DNA of 64,000 bases, from positions 6,361 to 70,360 of the forward strand of contig DATLUG010000020.1 in NCBI GenBank assembly GCA_035533215.1. The letters run 5' to 3'. The notes under the pieces are model-generated. The model worked only from the letters and a program-made list of their open reading frames with translations, searched no databases and was not told the origin of the DNA. Source of the DNA: DAHUZL01 sp035533215 (GTDB lineage Bacteria > Chloroflexota > Dormibacteria > Aeolococcales > Bog-877). The stretch's first letter is position 1. Each line of letters starts with the position of its first letter. A program made the translations under genes and the position numbers. This document shows, piece after piece, positions 27,187 to 35,777 of the stretch.

Positions 27187-28785
27187 TCAGCGGTGCACAC
27201 GGCGGTAGACCTCGACCAGCACCACCGGCTGCTGCGACGGCGATCCGGCCTGGTTGGTGATCGCGGTGACCGTGACGCTCGCCTCGTAGACGAGTTGGGA
27301 CCCTGGCGGAGGCACGTCCCCGGGGGCGAGCACCATCAAGTCCCCGGGGGCGGCGGTCGTGGCGAGGGTGGTGGGGTCGACGATCGCCATGTTCTCCACG
27401 CTCAGGCCCTGGCGCGCGTACCGGTTCGGATCGGGACGCAGCCAGAACAGCACCTGAGGGGTGGGGTCGTCCAGGGAGGAGGAGATGAGGACGGGGTGGC
27501 CGTGAGCCATGGCATGGGCCCGCACCAGCGCCGCACCCTCGCCGGTGTCGAACCACACCAGCGCCTGCGGCGGCCACACCACGAACAGGGTGAAGAGAAA
27601 ACTGCCCACCTCCAGAGCCGCGAATCCGGCCAGCAGGGCCGCCCAGGTTCGGCGCCGGGCCAGGGCCGGCAGGATCGTTCGCCAGCCGTAGATCATGAGG
27701 CCGAGCAGGAACGGCAGCATCGCGGCGGCGCGCAGCGCGTGGGGGGTGCCGTCGGCGGTGAGCGCCGCCGGCACGGGCGCCGCCAGCAGCCCCAGCAGCA
27801 GGATGCGCGGCAGCGGTTCGCGGTAGCGTTGGAGGCTGGCGGCGATCCCGATCAGCAGCGCGGGTGCGGATGCGATCGCGAGCATCCCCCCGAAGCCCAC
27901 GTTCTGGCGCAGGTTGGAGTCCCCGTGGGTGAGGAGGAAGGGGACGGAGAGGTACTGCACGTAGTTGCCGACGAAGCGGGCGGCGAGCGTGGGGAGTCCA
28001 GGCGTGTCCCAGTTGATCGTGAGGACGCCGTACCGCAAGGTGAGCACCCCGGGGTGGCTCGCCGACCACCCGTAGAGCAGGACATAGGTCAGGGCCACCG
28101 GCACCGTCATCACGGCGACGCTGCGCCAACGCCTTGGCCACCGGGTCGGCGTCGCCGCCACCACGATCACGACGGTGAGGAGTCCCGCGAACAGGCGGCC
28201 GACTGGATACGCCAGGGCCGAGGCACCGAGCCCGACCCCGGCCAGCAGCCACCAGCCGATCGAGCCGTGGAGGCCGCGGGCGACGGCGTACAGCGTCAGC
28301 ATCAGCAGCGCCACCATGGCGATCACCGAAAAGCCAACTCGACTCTCGACCAGCAGCCAGGGGAGCAGACCGGCGGTGAGCAGGGTCACCAGGGTCACCG
28401 ATCGATCGCGGGAGAGGTGCCACGCCAGCAGGGACGCCATCGCGCAGACGGCCAGGCCGAAGAGGGCCGCGGGCAGACGCTCCACGGCGGGGGTGAGCGG
28501 CAGCAGGCGGGTGAGGGCGGCGACCGCATAGACGTAGACGGGGTCGCGGTACTGTCCGATGGCCTCCGAGAAGAGGAGCGGCCACGGGTGGCCGTGCTGG
28601 TCGATCCCGAAGTGGGCGACGGCCCAGCCGTCGTAGCCGGCGTTGGCCTCGTCGGAGTAGAGGCCGGGGGGTGCCTGCTCGAGCCCGGCCAGGTGCAGCA
28701 CGACCAGCAGGAGCGCGGCGGCGCCGAACAGAAGCGTCCAGCGATGTCGGGTCAGGCCGGCTGCGATCTCGTGGGTGCGCGTCAT
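27187..28785 (-). CDS. Polytopic glycosyltransferase (PMT/ArnT-like, GT-C fold)
   Basis: 532 aa from ATG 28785, about eleven membrane helices. The first extracytoplasmic loop has the acidic catalytic motif GLYSDEANAGYDGWAV followed by GQYRDPVYVYAVAALTRLLP, as in GT-C enzymes of the PMT/ArnT group that use lipid-phosphate-linked sugars. The C-terminal ~140 residues form a soluble extracytoplasmic domain (TGEGAALVRAHAMAHGHPVL, DDPTPQVLFWLRPDPNRYA). It probably glycosylates a cell-surface lipid or protein. Upstream of, but not overlapping, the Wbp-like cluster on the same strand, so a shared role in surface glycans is plausible. Confidence 0.85.
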   Translation of the reverse strand: MTRTHEIAAGLTRHRWTLLFGAAALLLVVLHLAGLEQAPPGLYSDEANAGYDGWAVAHFGIDQHGHPWPLLFSEAIGQYRDPVYVYAVAALTRLLPLTPAVERLPAALFGLAVCAMASLLAWHLSRDRSVTLVTLLTAGLLPWLLVESRVGFSVIAMVALLMLTLYAVARGLHGSIGWWLLAGVGLGASALAYPVGRLFAGLLTVVIVVAATPTRWPRRWRSVAVMTVPVALTYVLLYGWSASHPGVLTLRYGVLTINWDTPGLPTLAARFVGNYVQYLSVPFLLTHGDSNLRQNVGFGGMLAIASAPALLIGIAASLQRYREPLPRILLLGLLAAPVPAALTADGTPHALRAAAMLPFLLGLMIYGWRTILPALARRRTWAALLAGFAALEVGSFLFTLFVVWPPQALVWFDTGEGAALVRAHAMAHGHPVLISSSLDDPTPQVLFWLRPDPNRYARQGLSVENMAIVDPTTLATTAAPGDLMVLAPGDVPPPGSQLVYEASVTVTAITNQAGSPSQQPVVLVEVYRRVHR

Positions 28786-28913
28786 CGCGGGCCCCGGTGG
28801 CAGCGGTCCCGTCGGTTCGGTGTCGTTGCCGCCGTGGTCCCCGTGGTCGGGGGGCGTCTCGGGGCGGGGCGGACCGGGCGGCGCGCCACCCCCGCGGCCC
28901 TCGTCGCCAGCCG

Positions 28914-29507
28914 TCACGCGGTCCGGTGCGGCGGTGCAGCGCAGCCGGGGAGCGCCTCCCGCCGCCGGTGCGGCGGAGCCGGATCGGGGCTCGCGCTGCC
29001 AAGCGGGGCTGGCCGGCCGGGCGACCGCCGCGTTTCCCCGGGCCGGCGCGTGGCCGACGACCCCGCCCGCCGGTCGTTGCGCGGTGACGCCGGCAGCGCC
29101 ACCATCGACGCCCGGCTGGGCTCCGGGGAAGGGGCCGGGATCGGCAGCGGCAGCGACCGCGGCCAGACCCGTCCGGGAGCGGCCCGGCGGGCGGGGAGGA
29201 TGCCGTCGCCGCCGAGGCACAGCGGGCCCAGCCCGGGGTTGAGCGCGGTCTCCAAGCCCACGGCCCGGATGGCCCGGCCGGGGTGGGCCGCGATCTGGAC
29301 CCGCGGCCGGATCGGTGCCATGAGGGCCGCGCCGCCCCCGGTGCCCGGAGCCGGGACCTGGCCCCGCAGCGCTGCGATGGCCACCATGGGGCCGCCGAGG
29401 GCGATGGCCGCGGTCGGGCGAGGTCGGTCGCAGGCCGCCCGCCGCGCCACCCCCGCCGGGCTGGATCCCCCCGCACCGGCGGCCCGCCGCCGCCCGGGGG
29501 CGCTCAT
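28914..29507 (-). CDS. Possible Ala/Pro/Arg-rich protein, doubtful
   Basis: 197 aa if it begins at ATG 29507. This is the only frame in the 900-bp gap between the PMT-like and GNAT genes with semi-normal composition: AAIALGGPMVAIAALRGQV, MAPIRPRVQIAAHPGRAIRA and LNPGLGPLCLGGDGILPARR, then a long Pro/Arg/Ser tail. Third positions are strongly GC-biased in the frame, but in DNA this rich many frames are. It shows no domain, ribosome site or -10 element. May be a real unknown protein or spurious; the rest of the gap shows nothing. Confidence 0.35.
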   Translation of the reverse strand: MSAPGRRRAAGAGGSSPAGVARRAACDRPRPTAAIALGGPMVAIAALRGQVPAPGTGGGAALMAPIRPRVQIAAHPGRAIRAVGLETALNPGLGPLCLGGDGILPARRAAPGRVWPRSLPLPIPAPSPEPSRASMVALPASPRNDRRAGSSATRRPGETRRSPGRPAPLGSASPDPAPPHRRREALPGCAAPPHRTA

Positions 29508-29699
29508 CGCGCCGCCCCGTCGGTCGCCGCCGGGCGCGCATCGCCCAGCGTGAACCGTGCCGCCCGGGACCGGCATGGCGGCCCGATCACCTCCCCGTGC
29601 ACGTCGCTCCTTCGGCTTCACCCAGCGGCCGACGGCGGCCCCGATGCGGCAACCCTACCGCCGGTGCGCGCCCCGGCGCAGCCCCGGTCGGGTCCATTC

Positions 29700-30215
29700 T
29701 CAGGGCAGGGGCCGTTCGAACCAGGCGACGTCCCAGTAGCGGCCGAACTTCCACCCCACCTCGTGGAGCACCCCCACCCGGTGGAACCCGGACCGCAGGT
29801 GGAGGGCGACCGAGGCCGGGTTGGGGAGCGCCACCGCGGCGTAGGCGCGGTGGAGGCCCGCGTCGGCCAGCTCGGCGAAGAGGGCGGCGTACAGCCCGGT
29901 CCCGAGTCCTGCACCGGTGGCGTCGGGAGCGCAGTAGACGCTGCACTCCACCGAGGTCGCGTAGCCGGCCTTGCGACGGAACTCGCCGCTGCTGGCGAAG
30001 CCCACGACCCGGCCGGCGCGCACGGCGACCACGACCCGGTGGGGCCCCCGGCGCGGGTGGGCGGCGAGCCAGGCCGAACGCTCGTCGACCGTGAGGGGTT
30101 CGAGGTCGAAGGTCGCGGGCGAGGTGGTGATGTAGTGGTCGATGAGGGCGGCGAGGTCGGCGGCGTCGCCACCCCTGGCCACCCGGATCACCGCCGGCAC
30201 CGGTCCTGTGTCCAC
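29700..30215 (-). CDS. GNAT acetyltransferase (phosphinothricin/methionine-sulfoximine acetyltransferase-like)
   Basis: 171 aa. Starts two bases after the helicase stop. GNAT landmarks: IRVARGGDAADLAALIDHYI, a short strand pair, VVVAVRAGRVVGFASSGEF, VECSVYCAPDATGAGLGTGL (acetyl-CoA pyrophosphate loop, degenerate RGxGxG as TGAGLG) and ALPNPASVALHLRSGFHRVG. The N-terminal ITTSPATFDLEP and the VGWKFGRYWDVAWFER end match Pat/Mat-type enzymes that acetylate glutamine-synthetase inhibitors or methionine analogues. Usual length. Actual substrate unknown. Confidence 0.9.
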   Translation of the reverse strand: MDTGPVPAVIRVARGGDAADLAALIDHYITTSPATFDLEPLTVDERSAWLAAHPRRGPHRVVVAVRAGRVVGFASSGEFRRKAGYATSVECSVYCAPDATGAGLGTGLYAALFAELADAGLHRAYAAVALPNPASVALHLRSGFHRVGVLHEVGWKFGRYWDVAWFERPLP

Positions 30216-30217
30216 CG

Positions 30218-32686
30218 CTACAGCCGCCGGATGACGTCGCGCTCCATCGCCTGGCGGGCGCGGGCGGCGATCGGCTGGAGCGGACGGTCCTGCAGGGTCG
30301 CCTCCAGCTGGCGCAGCATCGCGTAGACCGACTTGGCCGCCCGCACCGCGTCACCGGGGTCGATCCCCGCCTGCGGCTGCAGCCGGGTGAGCGGCGTCCC
30401 CTGCGCCCAGGCGTAGACGAAGCCGACGTGATCCTGGCTGATCGGGCGCGTCTCCTGGACCCCGTGCTGGCGCTCCAGCTCGGCCAGCCGGCGCTGGGCG
30501 TGCCGGAGCAGCCGCCAGCAGCGCTCCACCGCGGGGGTGGGGAACCGCGGCCGGGCCGGGGCGGAGCGGCGGGTGTCGCGGTCCTCCGCCGCCACCGCGC
30601 TGACCACCGCCGCCAGCTCCGCGGGCAGGAGCGGGTCCAGCCACCCCGCGACGATGGCCTCGGTGACCAGCACCCCGTTGTCGCCGTACACCCTCGCCGC
30701 CAGCCGTCCGGTGGCGGTGGGGCGATCGTCCGCCAGGTAGCCGAGGGCGGTGAGCACCGCCCGGAAGGCGCGGAACTGGTGGCGGTAGGCCTCGACCCGC
30801 TCGCCCACCGCCAGGTCCGCCTCCGCCTGCGCGGCCTCCAGGGTGCGGATGCGCGCCCTGGCCCCCTGGTGCTCGGCGAGGAGCGGGCAGCGGGGGCAGG
30901 GCGAGCGCTCCAGCTCGCCCTGCAGCCGGCGGGCCTCGCGCCGGAGCCGCTCCAGCCGGCTGCCCTCGGCGCCGCCCGCCTTTGGGCCGCGTCCCCGCTG
31001 GCTGTCGCGCCAGTGGTCTCGGCGCACCCGGCGGAGCTCCTGGCGCAGCTCGGCCGTGACCTCCCCGGCGCGCTGGAAGCGGGTGAGGGTGCGCTCGGTG
31101 CAGGGCACCGAGGGGTGCCGGAACCGCTGCCGGCGAAGGTCCTCCAGCTCGCCCGTCACGTTCGCGCGCCGGGCGACGAGATGGTGGGCGGCCCGCTCCC
31201 GCTGGTACTGGCCGAAGGAACGCAGGAGGAGGGCCTCGGCCGCCTCGGGGCGGTGGCGCTGGAGCAGGTTGAGGGTCATGTTGTAGGTGGGGGCGAACTT
31301 CGACTCCACCGCCATGTCGTCGCCGAGGACCGTCTCGTAGATCACCCCGAGGTCGACGTCGGGATCGCGCAGGATGACCCCGTGGCCGAGGCGGTCGATC
31401 CCCCGCCGCCCGGCCCGTCCCAGCAGCTGGGCGAGCTGGCCGCTGCGGAGGGCGCTGAACCCCTGCCCGTCGAACTTGGTGAAGGTGCTGACGACGCAGG
31501 CGCGCGCCGGCATGTTGAGGCCCAGCGCCAGGGTCTCGGTGGCGAACACCACCTTGAGAAGTCCGGCCTGGAAGAGCGTCTCGACCGTCTCCTTCACGTA
31601 GGGCAGGAGGCCGGCGTGGTGCATCGCGATCCCCTGGCGCAGGCTCCTGGTCTGCAGCATCGTGAGGTAGAGCTGGGCCTCGTCGGGGTCGTCGACCGCC
31701 GCCAGCCGCTCGGTGAGCAGCTCGTCGATGCGATGCTTCTCGTCCAGGGTGGTGAGGTCGAGGCCGTGGCCGAGGCAGCGGACCTGCGCCTCCCGGCAGC
31801 CGCGCCGGGAGAAGATGAAGTAGATGGCGGGCAGCAGGTCCCCGTGGCTGAGCTGCTCGACCACCCGCAGGAGGTCGTTCTCCGCCGACCAGAGCGCCCG
31901 GCTCTGGCCGAAGCGGCGCTGCTCGCGACCCTCCTCCTGGGCCCGCTCCAGGGTGGTGCGGTCGACCGCGCCGTGGCGGTCGAAGAGGGGGTAGAAGCGG
32001 CTGCCCATCCCGAGCCAGATGCGCAGCTCGACCGGGCGCTCGCTCCGTGTCACCACCTTGACCGGGCCGCGTTCGCGCCGGAGCCAGTCGGCCACCTCGT
32101 CGACATTGCTGATCGTCGCCGAGAGGCCGATGAACTGGATGCCGGGAGGCGTCTGCACCAGCACCTCCTCCCACACCGTGCCGCGCGGGTACTCGTCGAT
32201 GTAGTGGATCTCGTCGAGGACCACGGTGCCGACGCCGCCGAGCCGCCTGGGGTCCTCGTAGATGAGGTTGCGCAGCACCTCGGTGGTCATCACCACCACC
32301 CTCGCCTCCGGCCGGATCGTGTTCTCACCGGTGACGAGCCCGCAGGCCGCCTCGCCGTAGCGCCGGCACAGATCGCCGAACTTCTGGTTGGAGAGGGCCT
32401 TGAGCGGGGTCGTGTAGATCACGCTGCGGCGGTCGCCGAGCGCCCGGGGGGCCTCCAGGGCCCGCCAGACGGCGTACTCGGCGACCACCGTCTTGCCGCT
32501 GCTGGTGGGGGCGCTCACCAGCACCGCCGCATGGTCGCGGAGGGCGCGGATGGCCTCCACCTGGAAGTCGTCGAGATCGAAGGGCAGGGTGGCGCGGAAG
32601 TCGGCCAGCGCCAGCTCGTCCGCCGCCCTCCCGTCGACGGGCGCGGCGGCGACGTCGGGGACCGCCGTGCGCCGCCCCGGGGTCAC
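30218..32686 (-). CDS. Ski2/Mtr4-type DEIH-box RNA helicase (HelY-like)
   Basis: 822 aa. The GTG start at 32686 overlaps the lgt stop (GTGA). Helicase motifs: DFQVEAIRAL (Q-like), SAPTSSGKTVVAEYAV (motif I), TTPLKALSNQK (Ia), VVLDEIHYID (II, DEIH), GLSATISN (III), MHHAGLLPYVKE, FATETLALGLNMPA (V) and QLLGRAGRRGID (VI). Beyond residue ~500 are a helical ratchet/coiled-coil region and a DSHCT-like C-terminal domain (FGVYAWAQG-type helix). Actinobacterial HelY proteins of this kind unwind structured RNA, in RNA decay or ribosome assembly. Shorter than M. tuberculosis HelY (~900). Confidence 0.93.
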   Translation of the reverse strand: MTPGRRTAVPDVAAAPVDGRAADELALADFRATLPFDLDDFQVEAIRALRDHAAVLVSAPTSSGKTVVAEYAVWRALEAPRALGDRRSVIYTTPLKALSNQKFGDLCRRYGEAACGLVTGENTIRPEARVVVMTTEVLRNLIYEDPRRLGGVGTVVLDEIHYIDEYPRGTVWEEVLVQTPPGIQFIGLSATISNVDEVADWLRRERGPVKVVTRSERPVELRIWLGMGSRFYPLFDRHGAVDRTTLERAQEEGREQRRFGQSRALWSAENDLLRVVEQLSHGDLLPAIYFIFSRRGCREAQVRCLGHGLDLTTLDEKHRIDELLTERLAAVDDPDEAQLYLTMLQTRSLRQGIAMHHAGLLPYVKETVETLFQAGLLKVVFATETLALGLNMPARACVVSTFTKFDGQGFSALRSGQLAQLLGRAGRRGIDRLGHGVILRDPDVDLGVIYETVLGDDMAVESKFAPTYNMTLNLLQRHRPEAAEALLLRSFGQYQRERAAHHLVARRANVTGELEDLRRQRFRHPSVPCTERTLTRFQRAGEVTAELRQELRRVRRDHWRDSQRGRGPKAGGAEGSRLERLRREARRLQGELERSPCPRCPLLAEHQGARARIRTLEAAQAEADLAVGERVEAYRHQFRAFRAVLTALGYLADDRPTATGRLAARVYGDNGVLVTEAIVAGWLDPLLPAELAAVVSAVAAEDRDTRRSAPARPRFPTPAVERCWRLLRHAQRRLAELERQHGVQETRPISQDHVGFVYAWAQGTPLTRLQPQAGIDPGDAVRAAKSVYAMLRQLEATLQDRPLQPIAARARQAMERDVIRRL

Positions 32687-33567
32687 GCGGGCCGCGACTC
32701 CTGCGGCTCGGGCACCGGCGCCGCCGCCGCCGGCACCGCGTCGGGGAATCGGCCCGGATGGCGGCGGCTCCACCACCACGCCGCCACCACCAGCGGGACG
32801 CCGATCACGAGGACCCCGATCGAGGTCCACTGGGTCTGCTTGAGGCCCAGCGCGATGTAGGGGACGTTGACAGGATTGCGCAGGAAGAAGATGCCGAACT
32901 GGCTCACCGGGTAGAGGACGAGATAGACGATCCCGATCACCCCGGGCGCCACCCCGCGCCGACGCAGGGCGAGGAGGATGGCCAGCATCGCCAAGATGAC
33001 CAGCGCCTCGTACGCCGCCACCGGCTGGTAGGCGACCCCGATGCGGGGCGCGTAGGTGTGGCTGCTCGTGTAGGCGGTGGCCCAGGGCAGGCTGGACCGG
33101 TTCCCGAGGATGTCGCCGTTGATGATGTTGCCGATCCGTCCGATCGGCTGGCCGATGGCGGCGAAGAGGGCACCCGCATCCAGCAGCACCCAGAAGCTCA
33201 CCCGGTAGTGGCGGCTGCCCCAGAGCAGGGTGGCGACGGCGAGGAAGATCGCGCCGAAGAACGCCATCCCGCCCTGCCAGAAGGCGAACAGGTCCTGGGG
33301 ATGGGTGAGGTAGTAGAGCGCACCCGACTGGAGGTCGTAGAAGAGGCGGCCGCCGACGAGGCCCAGGACGATGCTCCAGAAGGCGATCCGCCCCGCCACC
33401 GCCGGGGGCACGCCGCTGCGCTCGGCGTGGGGCAGGGCGAGGCGCAGGCCGACCAGGAAGGCGACCGCGTAGCAGACCCCGTACCAGTGGACGGGCAGCG
33501 GGCCCAGGTTGAAGACCGGATCGATGCCGATCCGGATCACCGCCGGGGGAGCGAGTGGGAAGGGCAC
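32683..33567 (-). CDS. lgt: Prolipoprotein diacylglyceryl transferase
   Basis: 294 aa, GTG start two bases after the YlxP stop. Seven membrane helices. VHWYGVCYAVAFLVG contains the conserved Tyr of the first helix; GRIGNIINGDILGNRSSLPW is the Lgt signature with the essential Arg and Asn; YQPVAAYEALVILAM and FFLRNP match the end. The E. coli FHGG loop is FFGA here (His to Phe), as other Gram-positive Lgt proteins also vary at this place. The enzyme moves diacylglyceryl from phosphatidylglycerol to the lipobox Cys of prolipoproteins at the membrane. Confidence 0.93.
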   Translation of the reverse strand: MPFPLAPPAVIRIGIDPVFNLGPLPVHWYGVCYAVAFLVGLRLALPHAERSGVPPAVAGRIAFWSIVLGLVGGRLFYDLQSGALYYLTHPQDLFAFWQGGMAFFGAIFLAVATLLWGSRHYRVSFWVLLDAGALFAAIGQPIGRIGNIINGDILGNRSSLPWATAYTSSHTYAPRIGVAYQPVAAYEALVILAMLAILLALRRRGVAPGVIGIVYLVLYPVSQFGIFFLRNPVNVPYIALGLKQTQWTSIGVLVIGVPLVVAAWWWSRRHPGRFPDAVPAAAAPVPEPQESRPA

Positions 33568-33569
33568 GG

Positions 33570-33866
33570 TCAGGCCTGGATCAGCTCGATCTGGTGGCGC
33601 GCGAGCAGCGCCTCGCCGCCGCCGGCGTCGGCCTCCACCCAGGCCGCGATCGTGGCCAGCATGGCGTCGGCGTGGCGGGCGTCGTTGGAGACGCAGGCGA
33701 CCCCGAGGACCGCGACCTGCCAGGCGTCCTGGTCCTCGACCTCGGCGACGGCGACGTTGAAGGTGCGCCGGAGTCGTGCGACCAGCGACTGGACCACCTG
33801 GCGCTTCCCCTTCAGCGAATGGTTCTCGGGCAGATGGAGGGTGAGGCGCATGCTGCCGATCACCAT
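33570..33866 (-). CDS. YlxP/DUF503 family protein
   Basis: 98 aa from ATG 33866; a GTG three codons upstream is an alternative. VIGSMRLTLHLPENHSLKGK (N-terminal strand and the conserved SLKGKR motif), RQVVQSLVARLRRTFNVAVA, and EVEDQDAWQVAVLGVACVSN are all standard DUF503. These small ferredoxin-like proteins occur beside translation and RNA-processing genes (ylxR-infB-rbfA regions); the molecular role is not settled. Here it heads the lgt-helicase-GNAT operon. TACAAT at 33906-33911 (minus strand) is a probable -10 element. Confidence 0.88.
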   Translation of the reverse strand: MVIGSMRLTLHLPENHSLKGKRQVVQSLVARLRRTFNVAVAEVEDQDAWQVAVLGVACVSNDARHADAMLATIAAWVEADAGGGEALLARHQIELIQA

Positions 33867-33905
33867 GACCGGCACGCGCCCCGGATTCCCACGGGCATCC
33901 CGGGG

Positions 33906-33911
33906 ATTGTA
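33906..33911 (-). promoter_or_regulatory. TACAAT -10 element of the ylxP-lgt-helicase operon
   Basis: TACAAT on the minus strand. Seven bases downstream is an ATG (33898) of a 12-codon reading frame whose TGA overlaps the ylxP start, so the mRNA may begin with a tiny leaderless open frame. Confidence 0.45.
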
Positions 33912-33970
33912 GGCGAGGCCCATGGGCCGCCCGACCGCCGAGGTCCGCCCCGCCGCCCGGCCGAGCTCCG

Positions 33971-34794
33971 TCAGGCCGCCGCCCCGCCCAAAGCCGGGCT
34001 CGCCGCGTGGTCGGCGTCGGCCACCGCGGCCCGCCGGCGCGGGCTGGCGAGACCGCGCGCGGCTCCCAGGCGGAGCACCAGGGCTCCGGTGACGAGGGCC
34101 TGGCGGAGCCCGGCGACACAGCGCGCCCCGGTCGCGTCGCCACCCAGGCTGGAGAAGCTCGAGCTCATCACCGCGGCGCCCAGCCCCCCCCGACCTCGGG
34201 GAGGCGTTGTTGGCGCCGGCGGCGATGCCCGGCTCCTCGGGTCGGAGGGCGCTCAGCACCACCTCGCCCACCGGCACGAGGCAGAGCGTCGCGCCCAGGC
34301 CGGCGGGAGGAACGGCAGGGCCATGGCGGGAGGGGGCCGGCCCGGAGTGACCGCCAGGCCGAGCCAGAGGAGGGCAGCCGTCTGCAGGAACAGGCCCGCG
34401 ACCGGGAGCGGAGGGCCGCCGACCCGGCCCGCCAGCCGAGCGGCCGGGACGGCGAGCAGCATCGGCATCCCCGTGCGCGCCAGGGTCCGGACCCCGGCGC
34501 CGGGGGGGTGAGGTGCTGCACCGTCTGGAGGAACAGGGAGAGGAGGAAGACCGATCGGAACATCCCGGAGCCCAACCGCAGGCTCGCCGGGTTGACGGCC
34601 GCCAGGCCGGGTCGGCGGAACAGGTGGGCTGGGAAAATCGGCGACGCCGCCCGTCGCTCCCCGGCGACGAGGTCGGGCATGGACGCCCCGCCGACCGGCA
34701 TCGGTCCCAGGACGATGGGGCTGGTCCAGCCGTGGCCGGGGCCGCGCCCGAGGCCGACGACCATCCCGGACAGGCCGACCGTGACCAGGGCCAC
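33971..34794 (-). pseudogene. Truncated, frameshifted MFS drug exporter (DHA2/EmrB-QacA type)
   Basis: Four pieces in changing frames together match the C-terminal half of a 14-helix MFS exporter: SLFLQTVQHLTPP (to ~34505); then GAGVRTLARTGMPMLLAVP and AGLFLQTAALLWLGLAVTPG; then GLGATLCLVPVGEVVL, LRPEEPGIAAGANNA; then GAAVMSSSFSSLGGD, RQALVTGALVLRLGAARG. The frame changes fall at the 7-base G run near 34502-34508, near 34290, and at the 8-base C run near 34184-34191 (plus strand). The N-terminal ~200 residues are missing; the MBL-fold gene begins its stop just upstream. Either a decaying gene or partly a sequencing artefact at homopolymers, but the truncation would remain. Confidence 0.75.
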
Positions 34795-34821
34795 CCCCCT
34801 TCCCCGCGGGCGCCCGCCCGC

Positions 34822-35391
34822 TCAGGCCATGGCGCGGGCGGCCACGTTGTCGCGACGCTCGGCCCCGATGGTCGAGGTGGGGCCGTGGCCAGGGTAGACG
34901 ACGGTGTTGGGCGCCAGCGGCAGCAGGCGGGAGACGACGCTGATCAGCTGGCGCCTGGGATCGACGTCGGGGAGGTCGGGACGGCCCATGTGGCCCTGGA
35001 AGAGGGTGTCGCCGGTGAAGAGGTGGTTGCCGACCCGGAAGCACAGGCTGCCGGGGGAGTGGCCGGGGGTGGCGAGGACCACGGCCTCGAAGTCCCCGAA
35101 GGCGAGCCGGTCCCCGTCGGCGACGTACTGGTCGGCGGCGCGGAGGTACTGCTTGGCGTCGGCGAAGGCCATCGCGGTGGCGGCGCCGGTCGCGCTCCGC
35201 ACCGCCTCCTTGGCCCCCACGTGGTTGCGGTGGCCGTGGGTGCAGAGGACGTGCCGGACCGCCAGCCCCTCGCATTGGCCGAGCACCTTGGCGGCATCGG
35301 CTCCGGGGTCGATCACCACCGCCTCACGGGTGCGGGCGCAGGCGACCAGATAGCAGTTGGTCTCGGTGGTGCCGGTCACCTTCACCCGCAC
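34822..35391 (-). CDS. MBL-fold hydrolase (glyoxalase II-like) with Asp-to-Asn change in the metal motif
   Basis: 189 aa from GTG 35391; GTG 35379 or TTG 35445 are alternatives. MBL features: TNCYLVACARTREAVVIDPG, VLCTHGHRNHVGA, LATPGHSPGSLCF, LFTGDTLFQGHMGRPD and VVYPGHGPTS. In the THxHxDH motif the Asp, normally a ligand of the second metal, is Asn56. His ligands and the bridging Asp (GDT) remain. The group includes hydroxyacylglutathione hydrolase-like and persulfide dioxygenase-like proteins. Follows the small gene 35462-35776, in a parA-headed minus-strand group. Confidence 0.87.
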   Translation of the reverse strand: MRVKVTGTTETNCYLVACARTREAVVIDPGADAAKVLGQCEGLAVRHVLCTHGHRNHVGAKEAVRSATGAATAMAFADAKQYLRAADQYVADGDRLAFGDFEAVVLATPGHSPGSLCFRVGNHLFTGDTLFQGHMGRPDLPDVDPRRQLISVVSRLLPLAPNTVVYPGHGPTSTIGAERRDNVAARAMA

Positions 35392-35461
35392 GATCCGCAG
35401 CCGGGCCGGCGCCGGCCGCTCGCCGAAGGGAGGGGTCGGTGCCAACCCGAGCGGACCGGCC

Positions 35462-35776
35462 TCAGGCCCGGTCGGCCTGCTGGCGGAGGAGCGACTGGCG
35501 GACCGCCTCCAACTCCTCGAAGTCGTCGAGGCCGGGCTTGGCCAGGCGCTGGTAGGAGTGGGGGAACTTGGCCTGCTGGAGCGCCTGCAGCAGGAGGGCG
35601 ACCTCCGCGGCGGTGAGCCGGTAGAGGTGCCCGACCGGGCGTCGGGGGAGGGGATCGGCGAAGGGCGCGCCGGGGGCGGGTTCGGGGCCGGGCGCCTGTG
35701 CCGGCGGCTCGCCGCCGGGCCGGGTCGGCTGGAAGAGGTCCTGCGACCCGCCGAGGGTGGCGCGCTTGAACGCCAT
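35462..35776 (-). CDS. Small protein of unknown function after parA
   Basis: 104 aa from ATG 35776, one base after the ParA stop. N-terminus MAFKRATLGGSQDLFQPTRP, then a Pro-rich linker, then a folded-looking C-terminal half: VGHLYRLTAAEVALLLQALQ, QQAKFPHSYQRLAKPGLDDF, and EELEAVRQSLLRQQADRA, all helical. Its position right behind parA, where parB usually sits, suggests a partner of ParA, but it does not look like ParB (no HTH or GERR-type box). Family unknown. Confidence 0.75.
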   Translation of the reverse strand: MAFKRATLGGSQDLFQPTRPGGEPPAQAPGPEPAPGAPFADPLPRRPVGHLYRLTAAEVALLLQALQQAKFPHSYQRLAKPGLDDFEELEAVRQSLLRQQADRA

Positions 35777-35777
35777 C

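Noticed and set aside
28786..29699. Other frames on both strands of this gap
   Set aside because: All but the doubtful 28914-29507 frame are Arg/Pro/Gly shadow sequence; no ribosome sites or motifs.
32683..33567. Lgt lacking the His of the E. coli FHGG loop, considered as inactive
   Set aside because: Other Gram-positive Lgt proteins also vary at this site, and the essential GRIGNxINGD signature is intact.
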